Part shown: positions 45,980 through 53,343 of the stretch, in pieces
Layout of the letters: each line of letters begins with the position of its first letter
How positions within the stretch are numbered: position 1 is the first letter of the stretch
Assembly: GCF_011801125.1 (NCBI RefSeq)
Contig: NZ_CP046171.1
Location: 5,022,001-5,086,000 of the forward strand
Length of the DNA stretch: 64,000 nucleotides
Reading direction: 5' to 3'
Origin: Nocardia brasiliensis
GTDB lineage: Bacteria > Actinomycetota > Actinomycetes > Mycobacteriales > Mycobacteriaceae
Translations under genes and position numbers: made by a program
Notes under the pieces: generated by a model
The model's input: the letters and a program-made list of their open reading frames with translations, nothing else
The model's database searches: none
What the model was told of the DNA's origin: nothing

Positions 45980-48301
45980 GTGAGCGAGCGGGAAGCTGCC
46001 CCGGGGGCCAGTCCGGGCAAGGTGCTTGACGAACGGTTTCGTACGGCGGTCGGCGCGTTGTCGCCGGGGGTGCGCCGGGCGGCGGAGATCGCGCCGGGCA
46101 TCAGCGGGGCGACGCTGCTGGAACTGTTCGAGTCCCAGGTGACGAGCAGGCAGCTGGATTTGGCCGCGCGGCAACTGGGGGCGAGCAAGCGGGGCTACTA
46201 CAGCATCGGCTCGTCGGGGCACGAGGGGAACGCGGCGCTCGGTCTGGCGCTGCGGGTGGACGATCCGGCACTGCTGCACTACCGCTCGGGCGGGTTCTTC
46301 GTGCAGCGCACCCGCCGGGTGCCCGGCCTCGACCCGATCCGGGACGTGCTGCTCGGCGTCGTCGCCGCGGCGGCGGACCCGATTTCCGGTGGGCGGCACA
46401 AGGTTTTCGGCAGCAAGGCCGCGAGCATCATCCCGCAGACCTCGACCATCGCCTCGCATCTGCCGCGCGCGGTCGGTCTCGCCTTCGCCATCGATCGTGC
46501 GGCACGCCTTGGTATTTCGAGCGAGTGGCCGTCGGATGCGGTGGTGCTGTGCAGTTTCGGGGACGCCTCGGCCAACCACTCCACCGCGGCCGGTGCGATC
46601 AATGCCGCGATTCACACCGCGCGGCAAGGGGTCGGGCTGCCGCTGCTGTTCCTGTGCGAGGACAACGGCATCGGCATCAGCGTGCCCACTCCCCCGGACT
46701 GGATCCCGCAGGCGTACGGATCACGCCCCGGCCTGCGCTATTTCGACGCCGACGGGTGCGACGCCGTCGACGCGCTGCGCACCGCGAGCGCCGCCGCCGA
46801 CTGGGTGCGTGCGCAGCGCAAGCCAGCGTTCCTGCGCCTGCGCACCGTCCGGCTGATGGGCCACGCCGGTTCCGACGTCGAATCGGCCTACCGCAAGCCC
46901 GCCGATATCGCCACCGACCTGCTCCGCGACCCGCTCGTGGCGACCGCACGCCACCTCGTCAGCGCCGGCGTCGCCACCCCGGCCGAACTGCTCGACCGGT
47001 ACGACGCGATCGCCCGCCGCGTGCGCACCACCGCCGAAGAGGTGTGGCGCGAACCGAAATTGGATTCCGCCCCCGCGGTGCTCGCCCCACTCGCCCCCTA
47101 TCACCCCGCCCTGATCCGCACCGACGCCCTCCGCAGCGCACCGCTGCCCGGCACGCCCGCGACCGACTCGGCCGCCGGGCAAACCACCGGCGCGCCGCCA
47201 CAGGCCGCACCGGGCACGAAGCTCTTCGCCGATGGCGAGGATTCGGGAACGCTGGGGCAGGCGGTCAATCGCACGCTGGCGCAACTGCTCGCGCGGGATC
47301 GGGACGTGCTGGTCTTCGGCGAGGATGTCGGGCGCAAGGGTGGCGTGTACGGGGTGACGAAGGGGCTGCGGAAGCAGTTCGGCCGCCGCCGGGTCTTCGA
47401 CACGTTGCTCGACGAGCAGAGCGTGCTCGGCACGGCGCTCGGTGCCGCGCTGGCCGGGTTCGTGCCGATTCCGGAGATCCAGTATCTGGCCTACGTGCAC
47501 AACGCGGCCGATCAGCTGCGCGGCGAGGCCGCCACCCTGTCGTTCTTTTCCGCTGGGCAGTACCGCAATCCGATGGTGGTGCGGATCGCGGGCTACGCCT
47601 ATCAGAAGGGTTTCGGCGGCCACTTCCACAACGACAACTCGATCGCGGCGCTGCGCGATATCCCCGGGATCGTCGTCGCCTCCCCCGCCCGCGCCGACGA
47701 CGCCGCAGCGCTGCTGCGCACCTGCGTTTCCGCGGCCCGCGTCGACGGCCGCGTGTGCGTGTTCCTGGAGCCGATCGCCCTGTACCACACCCGCGATCTG
47801 TACGAGCCGGGCGACAATGCCTGGCTCGCACCGGTTTCCGGGACCGAGCACGTCGATATCGGCCGTGCCCGGGTATACGGCGACGGCACCGATCTCACCA
47901 TCGTCAGCTTCGCCAACGGCGTCCCGATGAGCTTGCGGGCCGCCCGCCGCCTCGCCGAGCGCGGCATCCACGCCCGCGTCCTCGACCTGCGCTGGCTCGC
48001 CCCCCTGCCGGTCGACGACCTGCTCCGGCACGCCCGCGCCACCGGCCGCGTTCTCGTCGCCGACGAAACCCGCCGCAGCGGCGGCGTCTCCGAGTCGATC
48101 TACGCCGCCCTCCTCGACGCAGGCTTCGACGGCCCCCTCACCCGCGCAACCAGCGAAGACACCTTCATCCCCCTAGGCCCCGCCGCCACCACCACCCTCC
48201 TCAACGAAACCCACATCGAAACCGCCGCCACCAAACTCCTGCACCGATCCACACCCCTCCTAGGGATCCACACCACTTCTGAGCGCCCGCAAAGGGTGTA
48301 G
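45980..48301 (+). CDS. Fused E1 alpha-beta 2-oxoacid dehydrogenase (TPP-dependent)
   Basis: A 773-residue protein. Residues about 50-400 form an E1-alpha domain with the TPP motif GDASANHSTAAGAINAAI...CEDNGIGIS. Residues about 425-760 form an E1-beta domain (VFGEDVGRKGGVYGVTKGL, DEQSVLGTALGAALAG, RVLDLRWLAPLP). Such alpha-beta fusions decarboxylate branched-chain or related 2-oxoacids and pass the acyl group to an E2, which is not encoded nearby. The last 15 residues (LLGIHTTSERPQRV) and the stop are read from a repeated element shared with the neighbourhood, so the native C-terminus was probably altered. Confidence 0.85.
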   Translation: MSEREAAPGASPGKVLDERFRTAVGALSPGVRRAAEIAPGISGATLLELFESQVTSRQLDLAARQLGASKRGYYSIGSSGHEGNAALGLALRVDDPALLHYRSGGFFVQRTRRVPGLDPIRDVLLGVVAAAADPISGGRHKVFGSKAASIIPQTSTIASHLPRAVGLAFAIDRAARLGISSEWPSDAVVLCSFGDASANHSTAAGAINAAIHTARQGVGLPLLFLCEDNGIGISVPTPPDWIPQAYGSRPGLRYFDADGCDAVDALRTASAAADWVRAQRKPAFLRLRTVRLMGHAGSDVESAYRKPADIATDLLRDPLVATARHLVSAGVATPAELLDRYDAIARRVRTTAEEVWREPKLDSAPAVLAPLAPYHPALIRTDALRSAPLPGTPATDSAAGQTTGAPPQAAPGTKLFADGEDSGTLGQAVNRTLAQLLARDRDVLVFGEDVGRKGGVYGVTKGLRKQFGRRRVFDTLLDEQSVLGTALGAALAGFVPIPEIQYLAYVHNAADQLRGEAATLSFFSAGQYRNPMVVRIAGYAYQKGFGGHFHNDNSIAALRDIPGIVVASPARADDAAALLRTCVSAARVDGRVCVFLEPIALYHTRDLYEPGDNAWLAPVSGTEHVDIGRARVYGDGTDLTIVSFANGVPMSLRAARRLAERGIHARVLDLRWLAPLPVDDLLRHARATGRVLVADETRRSGGVSESIYAALLDAGFDGPLTRATSEDTFIPLGPAATTTLLNETHIETAATKLLHRSTPLLGIHTTSERPQRV

Positions 48302-48327
48302 ATCCCGAGAAGGGGTGTGGATTCGGG
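48246..48327. repeat. Palindromic repeat, copy A
   Basis: About 82 bp, an imperfect palindrome with outer GATCCACACCCC/GGGGTGTGGAT arms and inner GGGATCCACACC/GGTGTAGATCCC arms around a 20-nt asymmetric centre. It contains the stop of the E1 gene and the last 68 bp of the convergent DUF559 gene. Its centre is the reverse complement of that in copy B at 49345-49428. Confidence 0.85.
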
Positions 48328-49264
48328 AGGGCTCGACGCGGCCGTCGGTGGGGGTGCGGCGGGCGCGGGTGAGCGCGGCGCGTACGCGCGCGGCTACGCG
48401 CTCGGTGGTGAGGTCTGACCATGTCCAGCGGACTAGTTGGTAGCCGCAGGCGCGGATGGCGTCCTCGCGGCGCTTTTCCTCGAAGACGGCGTCGGCCGCG
48501 TCTTGCCCGGGGCGGAGCAAGCGACCGTATTTGACGCGGCCGTCGAACTCGCACAGCACGCCGGTGCCCTCGAAGTAGAAGTCGACGCGTCCGAGGAACC
48601 TGCCCGATGGATCGAAAACGTTACCCTGCGAGGTCGGTTCGGGCAGACCCGCACGGGCCAGCAGCACCCTGCTGCGAGATTCGCCCACGCTTTCACTGCG
48701 CCCATCCAGGAACGCGACCACCCGCCTGGCTGCCGCGATACCGGTACGCGACTTGGCCTGCTCCAGCTCTGCCGCCAGCTCGGCCCGGGACACACCGAAG
48801 TCGTGCAGCAGCGCGTCACCGGTGACGACCGCGGATTCGAACGACAGCGTGCGCCCGAGATCGACCACCGTGCGCGCGGGTGTGGTGACCAGCAGCCCGT
48901 CGACCTCGGCGACGACGCCGACCGGCGCGCAGTGGACTCGGACGTCCGATTTGACCCGAGCACCGGTACGCCGATCCCGGGTCGCCTGAACCTTTTCCAG
49001 CGACACTTGCCACAGCGGCGCACCGTATACAACGGCGGCGGACTGATGACTGATCACGATCCCCGGCGCCGCGGCCGACGCGACAGCATCGATCAGCGTC
49101 CGATGTCGCCCGATCGCGTCCAGATCCTGAAAGCTCGCACGATCGACATAAGTACCGCGCCGCACACGGAACCAGTCACCGGCGGTGTACCGCCGCCGTA
49201 TCTCCTCGTCACTCAGCCCACCCCGCAACTCCGCACCGCGCCGATGCAACCCCACCCCATCCAT
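48260..49264 (-). CDS. AbiEi-like winged-helix protein with DUF559 (Vsr-like) nuclease domain
   Basis: About 334 residues. The N-terminal region (GGLSDEEIRRRYTAGDWFRVRRGTYVD) resembles the winged helix of type IV AbiEi antitoxins; the middle has ISHQSAAVVYGAPLW and PARTVVDLGRTLSFESAVV, common in this family. The C-terminal part has the DUF559/Vsr-like nuclease core: GRVDFYF, LCEFDGRVKYG and EKRREDAIRACGYQLVRWTWSDL. No cognate AbiEii toxin is adjacent. The last residues (RIHTPSRDLHPLRALRSG) are read from repeat copy A. The start lies within a G-run, so an internal GTG is possible. Confidence 0.7.
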   Translation of the reverse strand: MDGVGLHRRGAELRGGLSDEEIRRRYTAGDWFRVRRGTYVDRASFQDLDAIGRHRTLIDAVASAAAPGIVISHQSAAVVYGAPLWQVSLEKVQATRDRRTGARVKSDVRVHCAPVGVVAEVDGLLVTTPARTVVDLGRTLSFESAVVTGDALLHDFGVSRAELAAELEQAKSRTGIAAARRVVAFLDGRSESVGESRSRVLLARAGLPEPTSQGNVFDPSGRFLGRVDFYFEGTGVLCEFDGRVKYGRLLRPGQDAADAVFEEKRREDAIRACGYQLVRWTWSDLTTERVAARVRAALTRARRTPTDGRVEPSRIHTPSRDLHPLRALRSGVDP

Positions 49265-49338
49265 ACCCCCATCCTCACCCCACCCCCACTCCCCGCCCCC
49301 TCCCCACCCACCCCCTGTGCACAACCCACCCCTGGGGA
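49250..49338 (-). other. G-run tract (potential G-quadruplex) at the DUF559 start
   Basis: The minus strand carries more than ten runs of 3-6 G within about 90 bases, extending across the start of the DUF559 gene. It is the most skewed tract in the window. Confidence 0.6.
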
Positions 49339-49344
49339 GAACCC

Positions 49345-49428
49345 GGGATCCACACCCTTTCTCGGGATCTACACCCTTTGCGGGCGCCCAGAGGTGGTGT
49401 AGATCCCGAGAAGGGGTGTGGATTCGGG
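49345..49428. repeat. Palindromic repeat, copy B
   Basis: About 84 bp; it shares the outer and inner arms with copy A. The inner arms GGGATCTACACC/GGTGTAGATCCC are perfect. The asymmetric centre (TTTGCGGGCGCCCAGAGG) is inverted relative to copy A. It lies 2 nt downstream of the first P450 gene's stop and upstream of the DUF559 gene, so it is also a plausible terminator of the conservon operon. Confidence 0.85.
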
Positions 49429-49430
49429 GT

Positions 49431-50648
49431 TTACACGTGCACGGGGAAGGCGGCTAGGTCGTTTTGGGTGAGGACGGGGAGGTTGCGGAGGTCGGCGGGT
49501 GGGATTGCCAGGCGGAGGGTGGGGAAGCGGGTGAAGAGGGCGGGTAGGGCGATGCCCGCTTCTAGGCGGGACAGGGCGGCGCCTGGACAGATGTGCGGGC
49601 CGTGTCCGAAGGTCATGTGGCGGTGCGCGGTCGGCCGGGTGAGGTCGAAATCGTCGGAGTCGGCGCCGTGTACGGCGGTGTCGCGCCCGATCGCCCGGTA
49701 GGACATGACAACTCCGTCGCCCTTCGCGATCACCGTGTCGCCGATGGTGATGTCCTCGGTGGCGAAGCGCATCAGCAGGTGGGTGACCGGGCTGTCCCAG
49801 CGCAGCGTTTCCTCCACCGCCGCTTTCCATTCGACGTCGCCGCTGCGGACCTTGGCGAGCTGATCGGGGTGGGTCAGCAGCGCGCGCACGGCGTTGAGGA
49901 TGAGGCCGACGGTTGTTTCGTGCCCGGCGGCGACGAGCGCTTTGAGGTTGCCGACGACCTCTTCCTCGGTCAGCGGTGCGCCCCCGTCGTCGGCGAAGAT
50001 GAGCGCGGTGGTCAGGTCGTCGGTGGGGTCTGCTGTCTTCTTGCGCACCAGATCCGTGTAGTAGACGTCCATTTCGTCGATCACCCGCAGTCGCTCGTCC
50101 TGCGGGGTGAGCAGCGAGAAGAACGCCTTGTACCAATCCAGCAGCATGGGGTGGTCGGCGCGGTCCACCCCCATCAGCTCGCTGACCACCCGCATCGGCA
50201 GCGGGTAGGCGAACACCTGCTTCAGGTCGACGACCGCGCCGTCGGCACCGGCGGCCGCGAGATCGTCGAGCAGTTCGGCGGTGAGCCGCTCCACGACGGG
50301 GCGGATGTCCTCGAGCCGGCGCGGTGAGAGCGCCTGGGTGGTCTTGATCCGCAACCTTCGATGTTCGGCCCCGTCGACGGTGAACATGGACCGGCCCGCG
50401 TCGATCATGCCGATCAGCGGCCACTGCCGGGTCACCACCCCGGAATTCCAGAGCGACCAGCCGTTGATGTCCTTGATCAGCCGCGGATCGACGAGCAGTC
50501 GCCGGGCGACGGCGTGTTCGGTGACGGTCCAGGCGGGCACGCCGAGCAGCTCGATCCGGGTGATCGGGCCCGCCGCGCGCAGGTGTGCGGTCTCCCCGTC
50601 CAGGTCACCGACCATCGGGTCGATGGCGAATGGGCATGTTTGCGTCAC
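49431..50648 (-). CDS. Cytochrome P450, canonical (conservon-associated)
   Basis: A 405-residue soluble bacterial P450, last gene of the conservon operon. The I-helix motif AGHETT is at 241-246, the K-helix ExxR is E280-R283 (EETLR), and the heme loop is FGHGPHICPGA with the ligand Cys at 354. All catalytic motifs are intact, so it is probably an active monooxygenase. In Streptomyces, conservons often contain a CYP154-type enzyme next to a CYP157-type one; this would be the CYP154-like member, by inference. The substrate and redox partners are unknown. It overlaps the upstream P450 by 4 nt. Confidence 0.9.
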   Translation of the reverse strand: MTQTCPFAIDPMVGDLDGETAHLRAAGPITRIELLGVPAWTVTEHAVARRLLVDPRLIKDINGWSLWNSGVVTRQWPLIGMIDAGRSMFTVDGAEHRRLRIKTTQALSPRRLEDIRPVVERLTAELLDDLAAAGADGAVVDLKQVFAYPLPMRVVSELMGVDRADHPMLLDWYKAFFSLLTPQDERLRVIDEMDVYYTDLVRKKTADPTDDLTTALIFADDGGAPLTEEEVVGNLKALVAAGHETTVGLILNAVRALLTHPDQLAKVRSGDVEWKAAVEETLRWDSPVTHLLMRFATEDITIGDTVIAKGDGVVMSYRAIGRDTAVHGADSDDFDLTRPTAHRHMTFGHGPHICPGAALSRLEAGIALPALFTRFPTLRLAIPPADLRNLPVLTQNDLAAFPVHV

Positions 50649-51925
50649 GGGGTACCTCCAACCGCACGAACTGGTGTGAAACGAACCGGCAGCGACGTCA
50701 TGCCGCGCAGGAAGGCCGAGGGCCGCCGGACGAGATTCTGCGCGGGCACCATGAGATCGATGTCGGGCAACCGGTCGAGGAGTACCTCGATGCTGGTGCG
50801 CGCGATGATCTCGGCCAGCTGCTGGGCGGGGAACGGGCAGCGGTATTCGCCGTAGCTGAACGCGAAGTGCGCGCTGTTGCCCGCGTGCGCGGTCGCGGCG
50901 CCATCGCCGAGGTGCTGGCGCACGTGCGGGTCGGCGTTGGCCGCGGCGAGCCCGAGCAGCAACAGGTCACCGGAGCGAATCACCTTGTCCGCCAACCGCG
51001 TGTCGCGTGCTGCCCAGCGCCCGGCGAGGATCTGGGTCGGGGTGTCCTCCCACAGCACCTCGTTCATCGCCTCGCCGATACTGCGCCTGCCGCCGCCCAG
51101 CGCGGCGGCGAAGCGGTCGTCGGTGAGCATCAACCGCACCGAGTTGCCGATCCAGTCGGCGGTGGGCAGGTGGCCCGCAGCGGTGATCGCCATCAGATCC
51201 TGCACGTACTCCTCGTCGGTGAACCGGCCGGGGTGCGCGAGCATCCGGGACACGAGATCGTTTCCCGGCCTTGCCTTTTTGGCGGCGAGCACCTGCACCA
51301 TCTGCTCGTGGTAGCGGCCGTAGGCGGCTTGCGCGTCGGCGCCGCCGTCGGCGAGCGCCTTCATGTTCCACGCGAGCCGCGGCCCCTCCTCGTCCGGGAA
51401 GCCGAGCGCCCAGGCGAGCGCGAGCACCGGCATCAGCAGCGCGAACTCGGCGACCAGATCGGCTTCGCCGCGACCGCAGAAGCCGTCGATCAACCGGTCC
51501 GCCGATTCCTCACAGGTGCGGCGCAATTCGAACGGATCGACCGAGTCCAGCGCGGGCTCGACCATCGCGAGGTGCCTGCGATGCTCGACGCCCGCGGTGA
51601 AATAGATCGATGGCCGCGGCTGGCCGACCATCGGCAGCAGCGGCCAGTCCTCCGGAATGTTCGGCCACTGATTCCACCGGCTGACATCACGCGGGAACAG
51701 GTCGGGATCGCTGGTCACCTGATGCAGCTCGCGGTAGCCGATGACCAGCCACGCGGGCACGTCGCCCGGCAGCTCGACCGCGACGACCGGCCCGTGCTCC
51801 CTGCGCATCTCGCGGTACAGATGCTGCGGGTCGGTGTGGAAGCGCGGGCCGCTGAGCGGCACCGCCGACTGCGGGTGGGCAGGGCACCCACCGAAACCGG
51901 CGGCTGCGGCGCTCGGGCTGGTCAT
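50645..51925 (-). CDS. Atypical cytochrome P450 without ExxR (CYP157-like)
   Basis: A 426-residue P450. The heme loop FSYGEYRCPFPA is intact (Cys 363). The K-helix, however, reads NEVLWEDTP, so the arginine of ExxR is replaced by Trp 292. The I-helix reads AGHLPT (250-255), without the acid-alcohol pair used for oxygen activation. The same ExxR loss (E..W) has been described for the Streptomyces CYP157 family, whose genes also lie in conservons. It may be a non-catalytic heme sensor or partner rather than a monooxygenase. It overlaps the GTPase gene and the next P450 by 4 nt each. Confidence 0.85.
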   Translation of the reverse strand: MTSPSAAAAGFGGCPAHPQSAVPLSGPRFHTDPQHLYREMRREHGPVVAVELPGDVPAWLVIGYRELHQVTSDPDLFPRDVSRWNQWPNIPEDWPLLPMVGQPRPSIYFTAGVEHRRHLAMVEPALDSVDPFELRRTCEESADRLIDGFCGRGEADLVAEFALLMPVLALAWALGFPDEEGPRLAWNMKALADGGADAQAAYGRYHEQMVQVLAAKKARPGNDLVSRMLAHPGRFTDEEYVQDLMAITAAGHLPTADWIGNSVRLMLTDDRFAAALGGGRRSIGEAMNEVLWEDTPTQILAGRWAARDTRLADKVIRSGDLLLLGLAAANADPHVRQHLGDGAATAHAGNSAHFAFSYGEYRCPFPAQQLAEIIARTSIEVLLDRLPDIDLMVPAQNLVRRPSAFLRGMTSLPVRFTPVRAVGGTP

Positions 51926-52536
51926 GAAGCGTTCTCCGCTCGCGGGGCGTCGGCGTAGAGGTGCTCGACCAGGGTGATCAGCACCTGTTTGCTGGATTCG
52001 CGCGAACGCGCGTCGCATTCGACCAGCGGCACGTGCGGGTCCAGGTCCAGCGCGTCACGCACCTCGTCCGGCCGGGACGGCCCGCCGAAGTTGTTGCATG
52101 CCACGACGAATCGGGTCCGCTGGGCTTCCAGCCGATCGATGGCGTACCACGAGTCGGCGATGCGGCGCTGGTCGACGAGCACGATGGCGCCGAGCGCGCC
52201 GGTGAACAGCCGATCCCACAGGAACCAGAACCGTTCCTGTCCTGGCGCGCCGAACAGGTACAGCACGTTCTCGGTGTCGATGGTGATCCGGCCGAAGTCG
52301 AAGGCGACCGTCGTGGTCGACTTGCCCGGCGCGCCGCTCGGGTCGTCGATCCCGACGCCCGCGTCGGTCATCGTCGCCTCGGTGTCGAGCGGGCGGATCT
52401 CGCTGACCGACCGCACCATGGTGGTCTTACCGACGCCGAACCCACCGACGATGACGATCTTGAGGCCCTGTGTGGTCGCGCTGTGCAGTGGCGCGTCGGC
52501 GCGGACGGGTCGAGGGTCAGAGATTGCGGAGTCCAA
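51922..52536 (-). CDS. CvnD-type small GTPase (MglA-like)
   Basis: A 204-residue Ras-like GTP-binding protein of the conservon. G1 is GGFGVGKTT, G3 is FGAPGQERF and the G4 position reads CNNFGG rather than NKxD, as is usual in this group. The start is a TTG at 52536 with AAGGTG upstream; it overlaps cvnC by 20 nt. In Streptomyces conservons the GTPase acts with CvnA-C in a membrane-associated signalling complex. Confidence 0.88.
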   Translation of the reverse strand: MDSAISDPRPVRADAPLHSATTQGLKIVIVGGFGVGKTTMVRSVSEIRPLDTEATMTDAGVGIDDPSGAPGKSTTTVAFDFGRITIDTENVLYLFGAPGQERFWFLWDRLFTGALGAIVLVDQRRIADSWYAIDRLEAQRTRFVVACNNFGGPSRPDEVRDALDLDPHVPLVECDARSRESSKQVLITLVEHLYADAPRAENAS

Positions 52537-52888
52537 CGAGCACCTTCTCGAGGGTGGTGGAGTCGGGCACGGCGTTCCACGGCGCGTCCGGCGCGCCGTG
52601 GCCGATGGTCGGATGCCGGACGGTGATCTTGCCCGCGTACAGCAGGTCGGAGAGCAGGATGGTGGCGATGCCGACCGGGAGCCGCAGTTCGGCGGCGATC
52701 TCGACGACGGCGGTCGGCGCGCGGCACATGTCGAGGATCGCCACGTGCTCGGACTGCATGCCCGGCGTCGGATCGCACTCGCTGACCACGAGGGTGACCA
52801 GATCGAAGCTGTCGGAGTCGGGTTTGCTGCGTCCCCCGGTGAGCGTGTAGAGCCGGTCGGGGTCGTCGTCACGGCCGGGTCTGATCAC
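52517..52888 (-). CDS. CvnC-type DUF742 protein
   Basis: A 123-residue DUF742 protein, third conservon component. It shows the characteristic RLYTLTGGRSKP beginning, followed by a winged-helix-like LSECDPTPGM... region (here LVTLVVSECDPTPGMQSEH) and LPVGIATILLSDLLYAGKITVRHP. The GTG start overlaps the CvnB stop as GTGA. It is thought to link the sensor and the GTPase; its biochemical role is not known. Confidence 0.88.
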   Translation of the reverse strand: MIRPGRDDDPDRLYTLTGGRSKPDSDSFDLVTLVVSECDPTPGMQSEHVAILDMCRAPTAVVEIAAELRLPVGIATILLSDLLYAGKITVRHPTIGHGAPDAPWNAVPDSTTLEKVLVGLRNL

Positions 52889-53343
52889 GACACGCCCGCT
52901 CCTGTATCTACCCGCCCCTGGTCGGCTCCGCCGCCCTGCGGGCCCCTGCCGCGCGGCGCGGAGGCGAGATGGTGGCCCAGTTGCTCGACCAACTCGCGCA
53001 TGTTGTGACCGACGAGGCCCGCGTCGGCGTCCTCGGCGGCGACCACCGCGATGTGCGCGGCCAAGCCCGCCTCGACGATGAACAGGATGCCGCCGTAGAA
53101 CTCGGTCATCGACTGCCTGACCCCGCCGCGTCCGTCCCCGAACTCGACCGACGCACCGTGCGAAAGGCTTTGGATGCCCGCGGCGATCGCGGCGAGCTGA
53201 TCGGCCTTGTCCATACCGAGTTCCGGGGTATGGCAGATCTTGAGTCCGTCCCCGGACAGCAGCAGCGCGTGCCGGGTGCGCGGGGTGCGAGCGAGTAGCT
53301 GCTCGAGCAGCCAGCTGAGTTCGGACGGCACAGACGTGGTCAT
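52885..53343 (-). CDS. CvnB-type roadblock/LC7 protein
   Basis: A 152-residue roadblock/LC7-domain protein. The domain covers about residues 6-115 (SWLLEQLLARTPRTRHALLLSGDGL, MDKADQLAAIAAGIQSLSHGAS, ILFIVEAGLAAHIAVVA), and the last 25 residues are a Gly/Pro-rich tail. Roadblock proteins act as GTPase-activating or scaffold partners of MglA-type GTPases. It overlaps cvnA and cvnC by 4 nt each. Confidence 0.9.
   Translation of the reverse strand: MTTSVPSELSWLLEQLLARTPRTRHALLLSGDGLKICHTPELGMDKADQLAAIAAGIQSLSHGASVEFGDGRGGVRQSMTEFYGGILFIVEAGLAAHIAVVAAEDADAGLVGHNMRELVEQLGHHLASAPRGRGPQGGGADQGRVDTGAGVS

Noticed and set aside
48246..49428. Insertion sequence or integron with the repeats as terminal inverted repeats
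   Set aside because: No transposase or integrase was found, no target-site duplication was seen, and each repeat is itself palindromic.
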